Assembly: GCA_020161365.1 (NCBI GenBank)
Contig: JAIUNU010000015.1
Location: 1 to 64,000 of the forward strand
Reading direction: 5' to 3'
Origin: Pseudomonadota bacterium
GTDB taxonomy: Bacteria; Pseudomonadota; Alphaproteobacteria; Caulobacterales; Caulobacteraceae
Length of the DNA: 64,000 bases
Shown: positions 1 through 8,048 of the stretch, piece by piece
How positions within the stretch are numbered: position 1 is the first letter of the stretch
Layout of the letters: each line of letters starts with the position of its first letter
Made by a program: the position numbers and the translations under genes
The notes under the pieces: generated by a model
Database searches by the model: none
Seen by the model: the letters and a program-made list of their open reading frames with translations, nothing else
Told to the model about the DNA's origin: nothing

Positions 1-72
1 ACAGACGTCTCAGCTAATATGCGTCGAAACACGCCTTGTATCTCGCGTCGAGCCGTTCACTATTGCGCGCCG
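1..72. other. DNA beyond the traG break (possible mobile-element end)
   Basis: None of the three frames that continue the coupling-protein gene resembles the missing C-terminal part of the VirD4/TraG family, so a real junction lies near position 73. The piece is too short to name. It could be the edge of an insertion sequence or of an unrelated segment brought in by rearrangement. Confidence 0.4.
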
Positions 73-1428
73 CTACACATAGCCGGCCATTTCGCCCATG
101 GCGTTCTCCAGGAACGGCAGGCTGCCGAGCTTGGGAAACTCGTCGAGCAGAAGCAGCAGCCTATGGCGCTTGCGCCGACGACGACTGTCATAGTGCTCAT
201 GCTCCATCAGGCTGTTCACGCTCTGCCGGATGAACACCCTCACCAGGAAGGCCAGCCGGTCGGCGTGGGCCTGCGGCGTGATCAGGTAGAAAGTCACCGG
301 CGCCTCGGCGCAGACCAGGTCGCCGATCGAGAAGTCCGACCAGCTGGTGGCGTACTCCACCAAGGGATCCGCCCACAGCGATAGCGAGGCGCGGCACGTG
401 GCCAGCACGTTCGACTTCACGCGCTCATCCATGCCGGCGAGCGCAGTCGCGCCGAGCCTCACCTCCGGATGGGTCTCAGGGATGGGCGCCCCGTCCGCGT
501 CGCGCGCCAGGCCATCGGCCGCGTGATAGTCAGGCCGGTGTCGATGCTGCGTATGCAGCATCGCGTGCAGGGTCGGCTCGATGTCGATCAGCAGCCGGCG
601 GACCTGGGCGAGGTTCTTGCGCTCGTCGGGCTCGCTGTAGAGCACATGCAGGATCACGGCGGTGAAGAAGTCGGTCGCGCTCTGGTCCCAGAAATTCAGG
701 TCGCCCGCCTTGCGCCCCAACGGATCGACCAGGATGCCGACGACGTTCTGGATGTCGGCGATCTCCATCGGACCTTTCCTGACCTCGAACAGCGGGTTCC
801 AGCGCACCGTGTTGGGGTCGGTCGGCGCGAAATAGAAGACGTGGCTGAACGTCTTCCTGTGGTCGGCGGTGATGTGCCAAAGCTCGCCCTTGCGGTCGTA
901 GACGAAGGCGCTCTCCGGCCACGCGACGAGGGTGGGTACGACGTGACCGGCCCCTTTCCCGCTCCGCGAGGCCCCAACGATGATCGCGTGTTCGGGGCCG
1001 CCATAGGTCAGGTAGCGGCCCTTGAATCGTCCCAGCACTCGGCCCCTGATTTGCCCGCCCTGCCCGAACAGCTTGGCCCGCGCGACGTCCGCCAGATCCG
1101 CCCAGGCGTCGAGGCCAAACGCCTTGGGCGCACGCGCCGAGCCGCGGGTTGCGAGCGCCGTCAAAAGGATCGGCGCCATAGCGATGGCCAGGCCCGCCAG
1201 ACCCGCCCCGTCGAAAAGTCGCGGATAGCGCGGCTGCAAGGCGAGATACCATTCGGCGAAAGCCCAGGGCCGATAGAGACGGACCGCGCCAAGGTCGGCC
1301 CACCCCGGTCCCAGGGCAGCGGCGTAATGCAGACCATGGGCCGCTTGCTGGGTCGCCCAGACAAGCCCGAGCAGAATCGACAGGACAGCGATCGGAAGCA
1401 CGAGGGCAAGGCGCTGAGAGGTGCTCAT
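73..1428 (-). pseudogene. traG: Type IV coupling protein TraG/VirD4, C-terminally truncated
   Basis: Coupling proteins are inner-membrane ATPases that hand the relaxosome to the type IV secretion channel. The 451 residues start with two hydrophobic N-terminal segments (about 8-25 and 75-93), followed by a Walker A loop near residues 151-160 (GASRSGKG) and a Walker B near the end (LLLLLDEFPKLGSL). The family normally continues for roughly 200 residues after this Walker B helix. Here the sequence stops a few codons after the motif ENAMGEMAGY, where family members continue into the second half of the ATPase core. The gene starts 7 nt after the relaxase stop codon in the same operon. Loss of the distal half should inactivate it unless another copy exists outside the window. 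Confidence 0.85.
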
Positions 1429-1435
1429 AATCCCC

Positions 1436-2932
1436 TCATCGGCCCGGAAAAAGGGTGCGGCCGATCGACTGGCCCATCGACCGATTGACCCGCTCCACCG
1501 CCAACGCCCGGGCCTGCGCCGGGTAGCGCATCAAGGCGGCGCGCGCCGGTCCGCCGACCTCGCGGATGAACCGTGTTTCGTCCGGCAGGCGGGACGGCAC
1601 CTGCAGCTCTTTGTGGCCCAGAGCCTGCGCAACCCGAAGGTCGTTATAGGCCCGGGTCGCCCCTTCAATGCGCTTCTCGATCCGCTTGATCTTGCGCTCC
1701 AAGGTGCGGCGCTGGCGGGCCACGTCGGCGGCCCGCTCCAGCTGCGGGCCGCGTCGACTGGCGACATAGGTCTGGCCGGCCGGAGAGGCGATCCACGCCG
1801 CTCGAACCTGCACCGCGATCTCGGCCCGTTTCATCGCTTTGCGCGCCTGCGCGATGGCGTTCAGCTCGGCGTGTTTGGCCCAGATCATCCGCGCCGGATT
1901 GCGGATCCACTGCACCAGGACGAGCCGACGCTGCCGCACCTTTGTGACCCGCTCTTCGGTCTGCCGAAGCCGAAGTTTCGCCGCCGCCAAGTCGGCACGG
2001 GCCGGCTGTAGAAGTTCGCGCTCCAGACCCCGCGCGCTGTCGATCTTGGGCAGGGTGAGCGCCGCGCGTTTTTCGGCCCACCGGTCCCGCTCGGTGATCA
2101 TCCGCGCACGCATCTGCTCAGCCTCGGTCGTCAGTTTCGCCACCGGGACCGCGATCACCGGCGCCTCTCTCACCAGCCGGTCGGCGGTCGCCTGGAAGTC
2201 GGTCCGAAGCTCTTTGCGCTTGGCGTTGTGAGCGTTGGTGTCGCGGTTCTGTTGACCGCGTTCCGAGGCGATGTGCTTGCGCTCCAAAGCGCTCGCCGTC
2301 GGCCCCAGATGCACGCCTGGTTCGCGATCCGAACCCTGCTCCGCAAGCGACAGGTGCGAGACCTGCGGAGCGTCCGGACCAAGGTGTCGGCGCAGGTGTT
2401 CGTTCTGGATTTCCGCCCAAGCCGAGCGCCATTCCCGCAGAGCTTTTGGGCTCCACCACTCCGCCGGCTTCTTGCCGAAACCGCCCGGGCCAACCGACCG
2501 GGTGGTCACCAGGATGTGGGCGTGAAAATTGCGCTCATCGCCGGCCTTGCCGGGCCGGTGCATCGCGACATCGGCGACCATCCCGCGCCCCACCAGCTGC
2601 TCGGCGACGAACGCCTCCACCAAGGCCCGCCGCTGGGCGAAATCCAGCTCATGCGGCAGCGACACCAACAGCTCCCTCGCGGGCACGGCGTCCTTGCGCT
2701 TCTCAGCGTCCTCGGCGGCGTTCCATAGGGTCTGCCGATCACCGAACGCCGCTGGCGCATCGGGCGGCGCCATGATCGCCGCGTACTCGATGTCGCCCTT
2801 CGCGCCGAAGTCGAACTCCATCGCCAAGCGCTCGTCGATGAGCCGGTCGCCGGAGCGGTAGGCCGCCGCGGCGACGGCCGAGCGACCGGCCGATCTCTGG
2901 ATGGTTTGGACCTCTAGTCGGTACTGCGCCAT
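1436..2932 (-). CDS. mobA: MobQ-family relaxase (MobA/MobL)
   Basis: The relaxase nicks oriT and pilots the transferred strand. The N-terminal domain shows the MobQ arrangement: a likely catalytic tyrosine at residue 25 (AAYRSG) and the metal-binding histidines in NFHAHILVTTR (His137 and His139). The rest (about 200-498) is basic and helical with coiled-coil character, and no helicase domain is present, unlike the long TraA relaxases of Ti plasmids. ATG at 2932 is preferred to a GTG two codons upstream because the family starts MAxYR. It is the first gene of a minus-strand mob operon with traG. The 264-bp gap to the divergent accessory gene holds the proposed oriT. Confidence 0.88.
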   Translation of the reverse strand: MAQYRLEVQTIQRSAGRSAVAAAAYRSGDRLIDERLAMEFDFGAKGDIEYAAIMAPPDAPAAFGDRQTLWNAAEDAEKRKDAVPARELLVSLPHELDFAQRRALVEAFVAEQLVGRGMVADVAMHRPGKAGDERNFHAHILVTTRSVGPGGFGKKPAEWWSPKALREWRSAWAEIQNEHLRRHLGPDAPQVSHLSLAEQGSDREPGVHLGPTASALERKHIASERGQQNRDTNAHNAKRKELRTDFQATADRLVREAPVIAVPVAKLTTEAEQMRARMITERDRWAEKRAALTLPKIDSARGLERELLQPARADLAAAKLRLRQTEERVTKVRQRRLVLVQWIRNPARMIWAKHAELNAIAQARKAMKRAEIAVQVRAAWIASPAGQTYVASRRGPQLERAADVARQRRTLERKIKRIEKRIEGATRAYNDLRVAQALGHKELQVPSRLPDETRFIREVGGPARAALMRYPAQARALAVERVNRSMGQSIGRTLFPGR

Positions 2933-3061
2933 GCGCACTCCTTCGGCGTCGACGCCATGGCCCCTGCCGGGATCGCTAAGGGCTGCGCCCTTGGCTCAAG
3001 GCTTCGCATCGATCGACGCGAGGAAGGGCCTTGAGGGTGTCGGGCGAGGCCTGACCGCAGT

Positions 3062-3103
3062 GTTGGTGGGAGCAGCACATCCAACCCGTAACTGCGCCCT
3101 TGT
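3062..3103. other. oriT: Candidate oriT with RSF1010-like nic core
   Basis: GTAACTGCGCCCT at 3088-3100 differs by one base from the RSF1010/R1162 nic core GTAAGTGCGCCCT as I remember it. It is preceded by an inverted repeat GTTGG (3062-3066) and CCAAC (3081-3085). Hairpin-then-nic is the known MobQ layout, and the neighbouring relaxase is MobQ. By analogy the nick would fall near 3096/3097. A second copy of the 11-mer CTGCGCCCTTG occurs at 2983-2993. Location between divergent mob genes fits oriT; the exact nick is inferred. Confidence 0.7.
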
Positions 3104-3163
3104 GACGAAATGCGAGAAACCACGGCATAGACCATTTTGCACTTTACTGGCACTATTACGCCG

Positions 3164-3187
3164 TTTCGTGCTTTTTCTCTAACGAAA
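3164..3187. promoter_or_regulatory. Inverted repeat TTTCGT-N12-ACGAAA before the TraD-like gene
   Basis: Perfect 6-bp arms (3164-3169 and 3182-3187) surround the string CTTTTTCTCT. The 12-mer GCTTTTTCTCTA recurs, also inside a dyad, upstream of the trb operon at 43210-43221. A shared operator for the two transfer operons is a reasonable inference. Confidence 0.4.
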
Positions 3188-3196
3188 GGCCGCGTC

Positions 3197-3880
3197 ATGG
3201 CCAAGGTCGATAAGCGCCGGCGGAACGCCCGTCCGTCCAAGTACAAGCCCCGCTCGCCCGCCCAGTTAGCGCGCAAACGCGAGCTCTGGGCGGCCCGATC
3301 AAGCGACCGCGAACGGGCTAAACGGACCGATGAGCAAGCCGCTCTCGTCGAGCGTTTGGCGGAGCTGGAGACGGCGCTGCGAGAGGCTGGCCAGGACGGG
3401 GTCCACAAGCAGCGGCACGTCACCCCGCTCGAAGATATCGACGACGACGCCAAGCGCTTCCACGTCCTGAAAGCCCGCGTCGAGCGGCTCGAAGCCCTGT
3501 GGTCGATCAACAAGCGCAGGCGCGAAACGCGCGGCAAAATCATCATCGGCGGCGCCCTGTTGGCCGAAGCCGGGGACGCCCACTTTGCCGGAGACGATGA
3601 GCTGCTGGCCCGCCTGGTCGACATCCTTGATCGCCGTGTCGAGCGCGTCCGCGACCGCCTGACGGTGCGCGAACTCTTAGGGGATGTGCCCCTGCCCTTG
3701 CGCCCGGGCGGCGACCTGGATGAGGACGCTGAAAGCGCCCTTCAAGCTGCCGGCGAGCGGCTCCCCGATTTCGATCTAATGGCCGAGACCGCGCTCGCTC
3801 AGGAAAGCGCTGAACCCCTGACGCCAAGCGATCTCGACCCCGACTACGCGGACCTCGACCAAGCGTGGCGGGCGGCCTGA
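3197..3880 (+). CDS. TraD-like conjugal transfer accessory protein
   Basis: A 227-residue, highly charged protein encoded divergently from the relaxase across the proposed oriT. The basic N terminus (residues 1-40, rich in Lys and Arg) is followed by a long predicted coiled coil (about 45-120) containing RRRETRGKIIIGGALLAEAG, a segment reminiscent of TraD/MobC-type oriT accessory proteins of alphaproteobacterial plasmids. The C-terminal third is acidic. ATG at 3197 is chosen over the upstream in-frame start at 3137 because the inverted repeat lies in between and the preceding codons look non-coding. It probably helps the relaxase bind or melt oriT. Family assignment is moderate. Confidence 0.6.
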   Translation: MAKVDKRRRNARPSKYKPRSPAQLARKRELWAARSSDRERAKRTDEQAALVERLAELETALREAGQDGVHKQRHVTPLEDIDDDAKRFHVLKARVERLEALWSINKRRRETRGKIIIGGALLAEAGDAHFAGDDELLARLVDILDRRVERVRDRLTVRELLGDVPLPLRPGGDLDEDAESALQAAGERLPDFDLMAETALAQESAEPLTPSDLDPDYADLDQAWRAA

Positions 3881-4717
3881 TCATTGATCTGATCCAACCG
3901 CCAAGCCGGGGCCAACCACGAAGATCGCTCGGCCAGGATCGATAACCTGGGTCAGGCGAACCGGCCCCTGCCCTGCCCCGGAAGACCCCGGCGCCATCGG
4001 CGTATCGGCCATCGCCTCAATACGGTTCTCGCCGACAAAGATCGCCCCGCCGGCCGCCGACCAGGCGGCGGAAGACGAGGGGCTACGAGAGGGAGAAGCG
4101 GGTGTGACAGAGCGAGATCCCCTCCCCGCTCCAGATCGCGCCTCGACATAGAAACTGTGGGCGCCGATGACCGCCGACGGCCCCGTGCCACCAAAGTTGA
4201 CCAGGCCCTCGGAGACCTCTCCCCGGCTGGCGCGATCAGCCACGATTTGCGGGTTCTGGAAGAACCGCGCCCCGTTCGTCAGGTCGGGCAACCGGCCTTC
4301 GAGCGCCAGGTTCAGGATGGTCTCGACCCGCGCCCGTTGGACCACCGTAGAGACCGGAAGGCGACGCCAGTCGCCGCCAGCGCTCATGACCGGCTCGAAC
4401 TGGCCGCGCGCATTGACGACGGTCTCGACCGACGCACCCCATCGACCATCCTGGACCCGGTTGAGGATCGTATAGACGACGGCGGCCAAGCCGCTGTCGC
4501 CCTGATTTCCGGCCTCGGCGAAGGCGACCCGGGTGATCGCTTCGCGCGCGTCCGGACCGGCCACGAGGGGAGCCAGACCGCTCCGTGTCAACGGCAGCGC
4601 CATAGCCGCCGAGGCGGGCGCGGGCGGCGGGCAATTGACGCCCGCGGGCAAGGGTTGGGCGCTCTGTCCGCGCGCGAGCAGCAAGCACAAACCCGCTAGG
4701 GCCGCCGGGTCCATCAC
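3881..4717 (-). CDS. SleB-like cell wall hydrolase of the transfer region
   Basis: Residues about 55-190 match the cell wall hydrolase (SleB, hydrolase_2) pattern: EAITRVAFAEAGNQG, then AAVVYTILNRVQDGRWG, an FEPV element and ARFFQNP. Such enzymes cleave peptidoglycan, here probably to open the wall for the type IV channel. The N terminus has a short hydrophobic stretch, suggesting export. The C-terminal 90 residues are low-complexity and rich in Ser and Gly. It overlaps the upstream traF gene by 4 nt (ATGA), so the two are translationally coupled. The stop lies directly against that of the convergent accessory gene. Confidence 0.72.
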   Translation of the reverse strand: MMDPAALAGLCLLLARGQSAQPLPAGVNCPPPAPASAAMALPLTRSGLAPLVAGPDAREAITRVAFAEAGNQGDSGLAAVVYTILNRVQDGRWGASVETVVNARGQFEPVMSAGGDWRRLPVSTVVQRARVETILNLALEGRLPDLTNGARFFQNPQIVADRASRGEVSEGLVNFGGTGPSAVIGAHSFYVEARSGAGRGSRSVTPASPSRSPSSSAAWSAAGGAIFVGENRIEAMADTPMAPGSSGAGQGPVRLTQVIDPGRAIFVVGPGLAVGSDQ

Positions 4718-5265
4718 CGGTCTCCAGGCTGAGGGCGCGACAGCGCCAAGGGCCGGAACACGCCAACGATCTCGGCCTGGTTGACCGGCCCGAAATAGCG
4801 GCTGTCGAAGCTATTGGGGATGCGGTCAGAGAAGACGAACACCTCGCCGTCGCAAAGCCGGCGGCATCCGTTCCAGCGCGGCAGAGCCACGCCTCGGCGA
4901 TCGGTTTTCAGGATCGGAGCTCGCACCTCTCCGTTGATCACCAGCCGGTCGTCACCGGTGCAGACCTGGTCGCCGGCAACGGCGGCGACGGACTTCAGAA
5001 CTGGCACCCGGCGCAGGTAGCCCATATGGCCGTCAGCATAGGGAAAAGCGGCCGCAGGCGCGGGAAATGCGACCAGCGCGCCGACCGTCACCGGCTCCTC
5101 CCGCCGCGCATAAAGACCCTCCGGCTCACTGGCCGTTCGGTTCCACAAGAGCAGCGGACGAGCGCCCCCGGCCGTGGCCATCGAAAGTGTGCTGATGAGC
5201 GCAGCCCCGCCGCCCAGGACGCAAGCTAAGGGCTTCCAGCGCGGGGCTAGGGTGGACAGAAACAT
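4714..5265 (-). CDS. traF: TraF-type S26 signal peptidase
   Basis: TraF is the peptidase that matures (and in IncP plasmids cyclises) the pilin TrbC. The 183 residues show an N-terminal membrane anchor (about 10-35), the WNRTASEPEGLY element that contains the candidate catalytic Ser, a Lys-containing segment RRVPVLKSVAAVAGD, and the late DSRYFGPV motif, all typical of TraF/S26 peptidases. It overlaps the hydrolase gene downstream by 4 nt. A trbC gene that could be its substrate is present far away at 42.8-43.1 kb. Confidence 0.85.
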   Translation of the reverse strand: MFLSTLAPRWKPLACVLGGGAALISTLSMATAGGARPLLLWNRTASEPEGLYARREEPVTVGALVAFPAPAAAFPYADGHMGYLRRVPVLKSVAAVAGDQVCTGDDRLVINGEVRAPILKTDRRGVALPRWNGCRRLCDGEVFVFSDRIPNSFDSRYFGPVNQAEIVGVFRPLALSRPQPGDR

Positions 5266-5395
5266 TGGGTGGGACCGGCGCAGCCAAAACGAGCCGAAGG
5301 CTCGGCAGGGCTTGCGGCCACGGTGTGGCTCATGCCCGGCGATTGTGGGCTTAACGGGCGCTAGCCAGTCACTGATACCCCGACAAACGAGGCGA

Positions 5396-5411
5396 GTTGC
5401 CCATGGGCAAC
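5396..5411. repeat. parS: parS candidate 1 (16-bp palindrome)
   Basis: Perfect palindrome GTTGCCCATGGGCAAC, one of three identical copies that bracket parB-parA-rep. It has the GTT...AAC ends and 16-bp length known for alphaproteobacterial parS sites. This copy is also nested in a larger inverted repeat, CCCCGACAA (5378-5386) and TTGTCGGGG (5412-5420). Confidence 0.75.
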
Positions 5412-5462
5412 TTGTCGGGGATCTCGCTAGGAGGCGAGGCCCGTGAGGGTGGAAGACAGGAA

Positions 5463-5478
5463 GTTGCCCATGGGCAAC
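5463..5478. repeat. parS: parS candidate 2
   Basis: Second exact copy of GTTGCCCATGGGCAAC, touching the parB stop codon. Its centre is 67 bp from copy 1. Confidence 0.75.
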
Positions 5479-6506
5479 TAGGCCTTCGGACGGACCCGAT
5501 CGAGCTCGCGGGCGAAGGCGGCCTGGAAGTCCGCGTTGCTCGCCTCGGCGTCCAGCGACAGTTCGAGCACGACCCGCTTGGCCCCCTTGCGCGCCAGGGT
5601 GAAAAGGGTCGCGCCGGCCTCGTTCGTCACGTTCATGACGCCCTTACCGGCCGGCTTTTTGGCGGACGCCGGCGCTGCGGACGCCTTGACGAGCAGGGTC
5701 ACGACCTTGGCGGGGTCAAGCAGCCCCTTCCCGCTCGCCACGGCCGCCGCCTGCACGCCGGCCAGACGCTTGGCTTCCGCCATCACCTTGGGACGCGAAG
5801 CGTCGTCAGCCAGCAGGGGTTTCAGCGTCCGGGCATGGCGCTCCTTCAGGTGGCGCGGATCACCGAAAGCTTCCACGACGTCGGTCGGCAGCTTGCCGAG
5901 GTCCAGGAAGCGCGAAAGCCACGCCTTGGGCACTTCCAGCCGTTCGGCCATGCGCTGGGCGACACCGCCATAGAAGGTCTCGACCGCATGGCGGTAGTCG
6001 AGGGCGCGCTCGTAGTCGCTGATGTCCTGGCGGGCGCGGTTCTCGACGTCGGCCAGGCGGAAAGCCTGCTCGTCGGTGAGTTCACGCTCCTCGATCAGGT
6101 AGCGGATCTCGCGATGCTCGACATTGCGCAGGTAACTGACCGACCAATGCCGGCGCGCGCCACTGATGACCTCGTAGTCGAAGGCCGGGTCGTCCTCGAC
6201 CCGCCGCACGATCGCGGGAAACTCCTGCTCGCCCTGGGAGCGCAAGCTCTCCAGCAGATCGGCGCAGGAGGTCTCGTTGAGCAAATCGTAGCGGCGATTA
6301 TGACGGCTCCACATCCGGCAACGGGCCGGATCGACGAGCTTGAGGGTCTTTTCCTTGACGTCCCCGGACGTCACCCGCGCCAGGCCGGTCAGGCGGGTGC
6401 TCAAACGCTCTGTTGCGGGCGCACCGCGCTCAACGGTCGGGGTTTCAGTGACCGGAGCCACCAACCCCGCGAGGATCGAGCGGTTCTTGCCTGTTGTGGA
6501 TGCCAT
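5478..6506 (-). CDS. parB: Partition protein ParB
   Basis: ParB binds parS and with ParA segregates the plasmid. The 342 residues show the N-terminal CTPase/ParB fold with the variant box SGARRHW (about 115-122, usually GERR), then ERELTDEQAFRLADVENRARQDISDYE, which leads into the DNA-binding helix-turn-helix (about 170-235). The C-terminal part is an Ala- and Lys-rich linker and a short helix-strand dimer domain. It starts 12 nt after the parA stop in the same operon with a purine-rich ribosome site (GGGGAGGG). Three parS-like palindromes flank the operon. Confidence 0.92.
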   Translation of the reverse strand: MASTTGKNRSILAGLVAPVTETPTVERGAPATERLSTRLTGLARVTSGDVKEKTLKLVDPARCRMWSRHNRRYDLLNETSCADLLESLRSQGEQEFPAIVRRVEDDPAFDYEVISGARRHWSVSYLRNVEHREIRYLIEERELTDEQAFRLADVENRARQDISDYERALDYRHAVETFYGGVAQRMAERLEVPKAWLSRFLDLGKLPTDVVEAFGDPRHLKERHARTLKPLLADDASRPKVMAEAKRLAGVQAAAVASGKGLLDPAKVVTLLVKASAAPASAKKPAGKGVMNVTNEAGATLFTLARKGAKRVVLELSLDAEASNADFQAAFARELDRVRPKA

Positions 6507-6518
6507 GACCGCCCTCCC

Positions 6519-7724
6519 CTACCCGAGTCCAAGCCGGCGAAGCTCTGGCCGATGGCTGGGCCAAGCTTTGCGAATAAGCAGTTCGATCTCGCCATTCAGG
6601 CGATCGAGATTGTTGCGACAGCGCTCGTAGGTCTTGGTCGCCGGGCCGCTCAGTTCATAAACCGTACGCAGCTGGACGTTGGCGTTGTCGATCTCGGCCG
6701 AGTCGAGCAGCGAGGCTGTCAGCATGTCGGCGCCGAACACCGCTTCCATCATGTCTCGGATCTGCGTGTGGGCGCTCTTGCCCTCGTCGACCTTGGTCGC
6801 GACCACGCGCAGGAAATGGAAGCCGCGCTCACCAAGGTGGTTTTGCATCACCTCCAAGGTCTCAACGATCATCCGCAGAAAGTGCGCGGTCGAGGCGAAG
6901 TCGACCGTCGAGGGCGGCGTTGGGATCAGCAAGGCGTTGGCGGCGCGTAATACCGCCAACGAGAGCATACCTAGCGCAGGGGGCGGATCGAGTAGCACCA
7001 CGTCATACTCGCTAGCCATACTCTCTACCCCGCGCCGCAATCGGTCGAGCGCGTCAGGATTGCCACGAAGCCTTGCCGCAGCCTCGTATTCAGCTTGGTA
7101 GAGACCAAGGTTGGCCGGCACCAGATCAATGCCATTCCAGGCGGTAGGCCTCAGGGCATACTTCAGGTCTGGTTCGCCACCATGACGGAAGAAGGGCAAA
7201 AGTGTCTCTTCATCGTCGATGTCGATGTCGGGATTGAATCCGAAGATGGTCGTGGTGCTGGCTTGGCTATCGCAGTCGATCACCGCGACGCGATAGCCTT
7301 TCAGCGCCAGGAATTGCGCCACGTGGCAAGTGAGGGTGCTCTTGCCAACGCCGCCCTTGAAGTTCTGTACGGCCATAACGATCGGCGGGTCATTCGGGCC
7401 ACGATGGGGCCGGGTGCCAAACACGTCGCGCATGTGATTGACCTCGGCGAGGCTGTAACCCTCTCGACGCCCGGCGCCAGTGAGGCGTGGCGCGGGAAGG
7501 CGACCATCGGCTTCCGCCTGGCGGATCGCCTCGGAGGTCCGGCCCACCATCTCGGCCGCCTTCGTAATGGAAAAGCGCAGGTCGACAACCTTGTGCTCGC
7601 CCGGTGCGAAGACCGTTGCGCGAAGTCTCGTGATCACGTCGTGCGCGCGATCGCTGAGCGTCGACATAGCGGCCATTAGCACCGGCCCAGAAACGGTGCT
7701 CTCACCGGGGGCTTGTAACGCCAC
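6519..7724 (-). CDS. parA: Partition ATPase ParA (N-terminal HTH, RepA-like)
   Basis: A Walker-type ATPase for partition with an N-terminal DNA-binding region, the long type I ParA layout. A MerR-like helix-turn-helix stretch (FSITKAAEMVGRTSEAIRQ) precedes the deviant Walker A KGGVGKST, the A' motif VIDCDSQAST and Walker B VVLLDPPP. The start is GTG at 7724: AAAGGAGA lies at ideal distance upstream, whereas the longest open frame would need a TTG at 7790. A 7-bp dyad just upstream (7739-7769) is a likely autoregulatory operator. parB follows after 12 nt. Confidence 0.92.
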   Translation of the reverse strand: MALQAPGESTVSGPVLMAAMSTLSDRAHDVITRLRATVFAPGEHKVVDLRFSITKAAEMVGRTSEAIRQAEADGRLPAPRLTGAGRREGYSLAEVNHMRDVFGTRPHRGPNDPPIVMAVQNFKGGVGKSTLTCHVAQFLALKGYRVAVIDCDSQASTTTIFGFNPDIDIDDEETLLPFFRHGGEPDLKYALRPTAWNGIDLVPANLGLYQAEYEAAARLRGNPDALDRLRRGVESMASEYDVVLLDPPPALGMLSLAVLRAANALLIPTPPSTVDFASTAHFLRMIVETLEVMQNHLGERGFHFLRVVATKVDEGKSAHTQIRDMMEAVFGADMLTASLLDSAEIDNANVQLRTVYELSGPATKTYERCRNNLDRLNGEIELLIRKAWPSHRPELRRLGLG

Positions 7725-7738
7725 GTCCCGTCTCCTTT

Positions 7739-7769
7739 GCAAAATTCGATCACTGCGTGAGGATTTTGC
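7739..7769. promoter_or_regulatory. Dyad GCAAAAT-N17-ATTTTGC upstream of parA
   Basis: Perfect 7-bp arms at 7739-7745 and 7763-7769 in an otherwise AT-rich stretch directly before the parA ribosome site. The position fits the parAB promoter and the operator bound by the ParA helix-turn-helix. Confidence 0.45.
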
Positions 7770-7963
7770 CAAGTTTTCGGTCAGATACAATGAAGAAAGT
7801 ATTAACAGCGCGCCGAGCCTGAACCCTCTTGGTTCAAGGCGACGGCAAGCCAGCCTGTCCGCTGCACCCCGTTAGAAGATATCTTAGGGATAAGGTTAGA
7901 CAGAGTTAGGCGCCGCGAGAGCGCTGAAAAAGCTTGTCCTCACAAGGGGTTTCGAAATCGGTC

Positions 7964-8048
7964 GGTCACCGAAACCCCGAGAGCGGGGTCACTGATCCCC
8001 CGGTAAAGCGGTCATCAATCCCCCGTGGAAAAGGTCACCGATCCCCCG
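7964..8048. repeat. oriV: Four iterons at exact 23-bp spacing (candidate oriV)
   Basis: Four 16-mers start at 7964, 7987, 8010 and 8033. The last three follow GGTCAYYRATCCCCCG, and the first is a degenerate GGTCACCGAAACCCCG. Constant 23-bp spacing (about two helical turns) is what Rep-binding iterons show. The array covers the last codons of rep and the start of the rep-parA gap (7725-8034), whose remaining part is AT-richer than its surroundings. No other gene is seen in that gap. Confidence 0.75.

Noticed and set aside
469..1488. Long plus-strand open frame opposite traG
   Set aside because: GC-rich antisense shadow with no family character; the minus-strand frame has Walker motifs.
5397..6950. 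517-codon plus-strand frame over parB and parA
   Set aside because: Antisense shadow; composition of a mirrored coding frame and no recognisable domain.
7725..7790. N-terminal extension of parA to 7790
   Set aside because: Would need a TTG start and run through the promoter dyad; GTG 7724 has a strong ribosome site.
7964..8048. Iteron array as a CRISPR
   Set aside because: Only four short repeats with 7-bp gaps, no cas genes.
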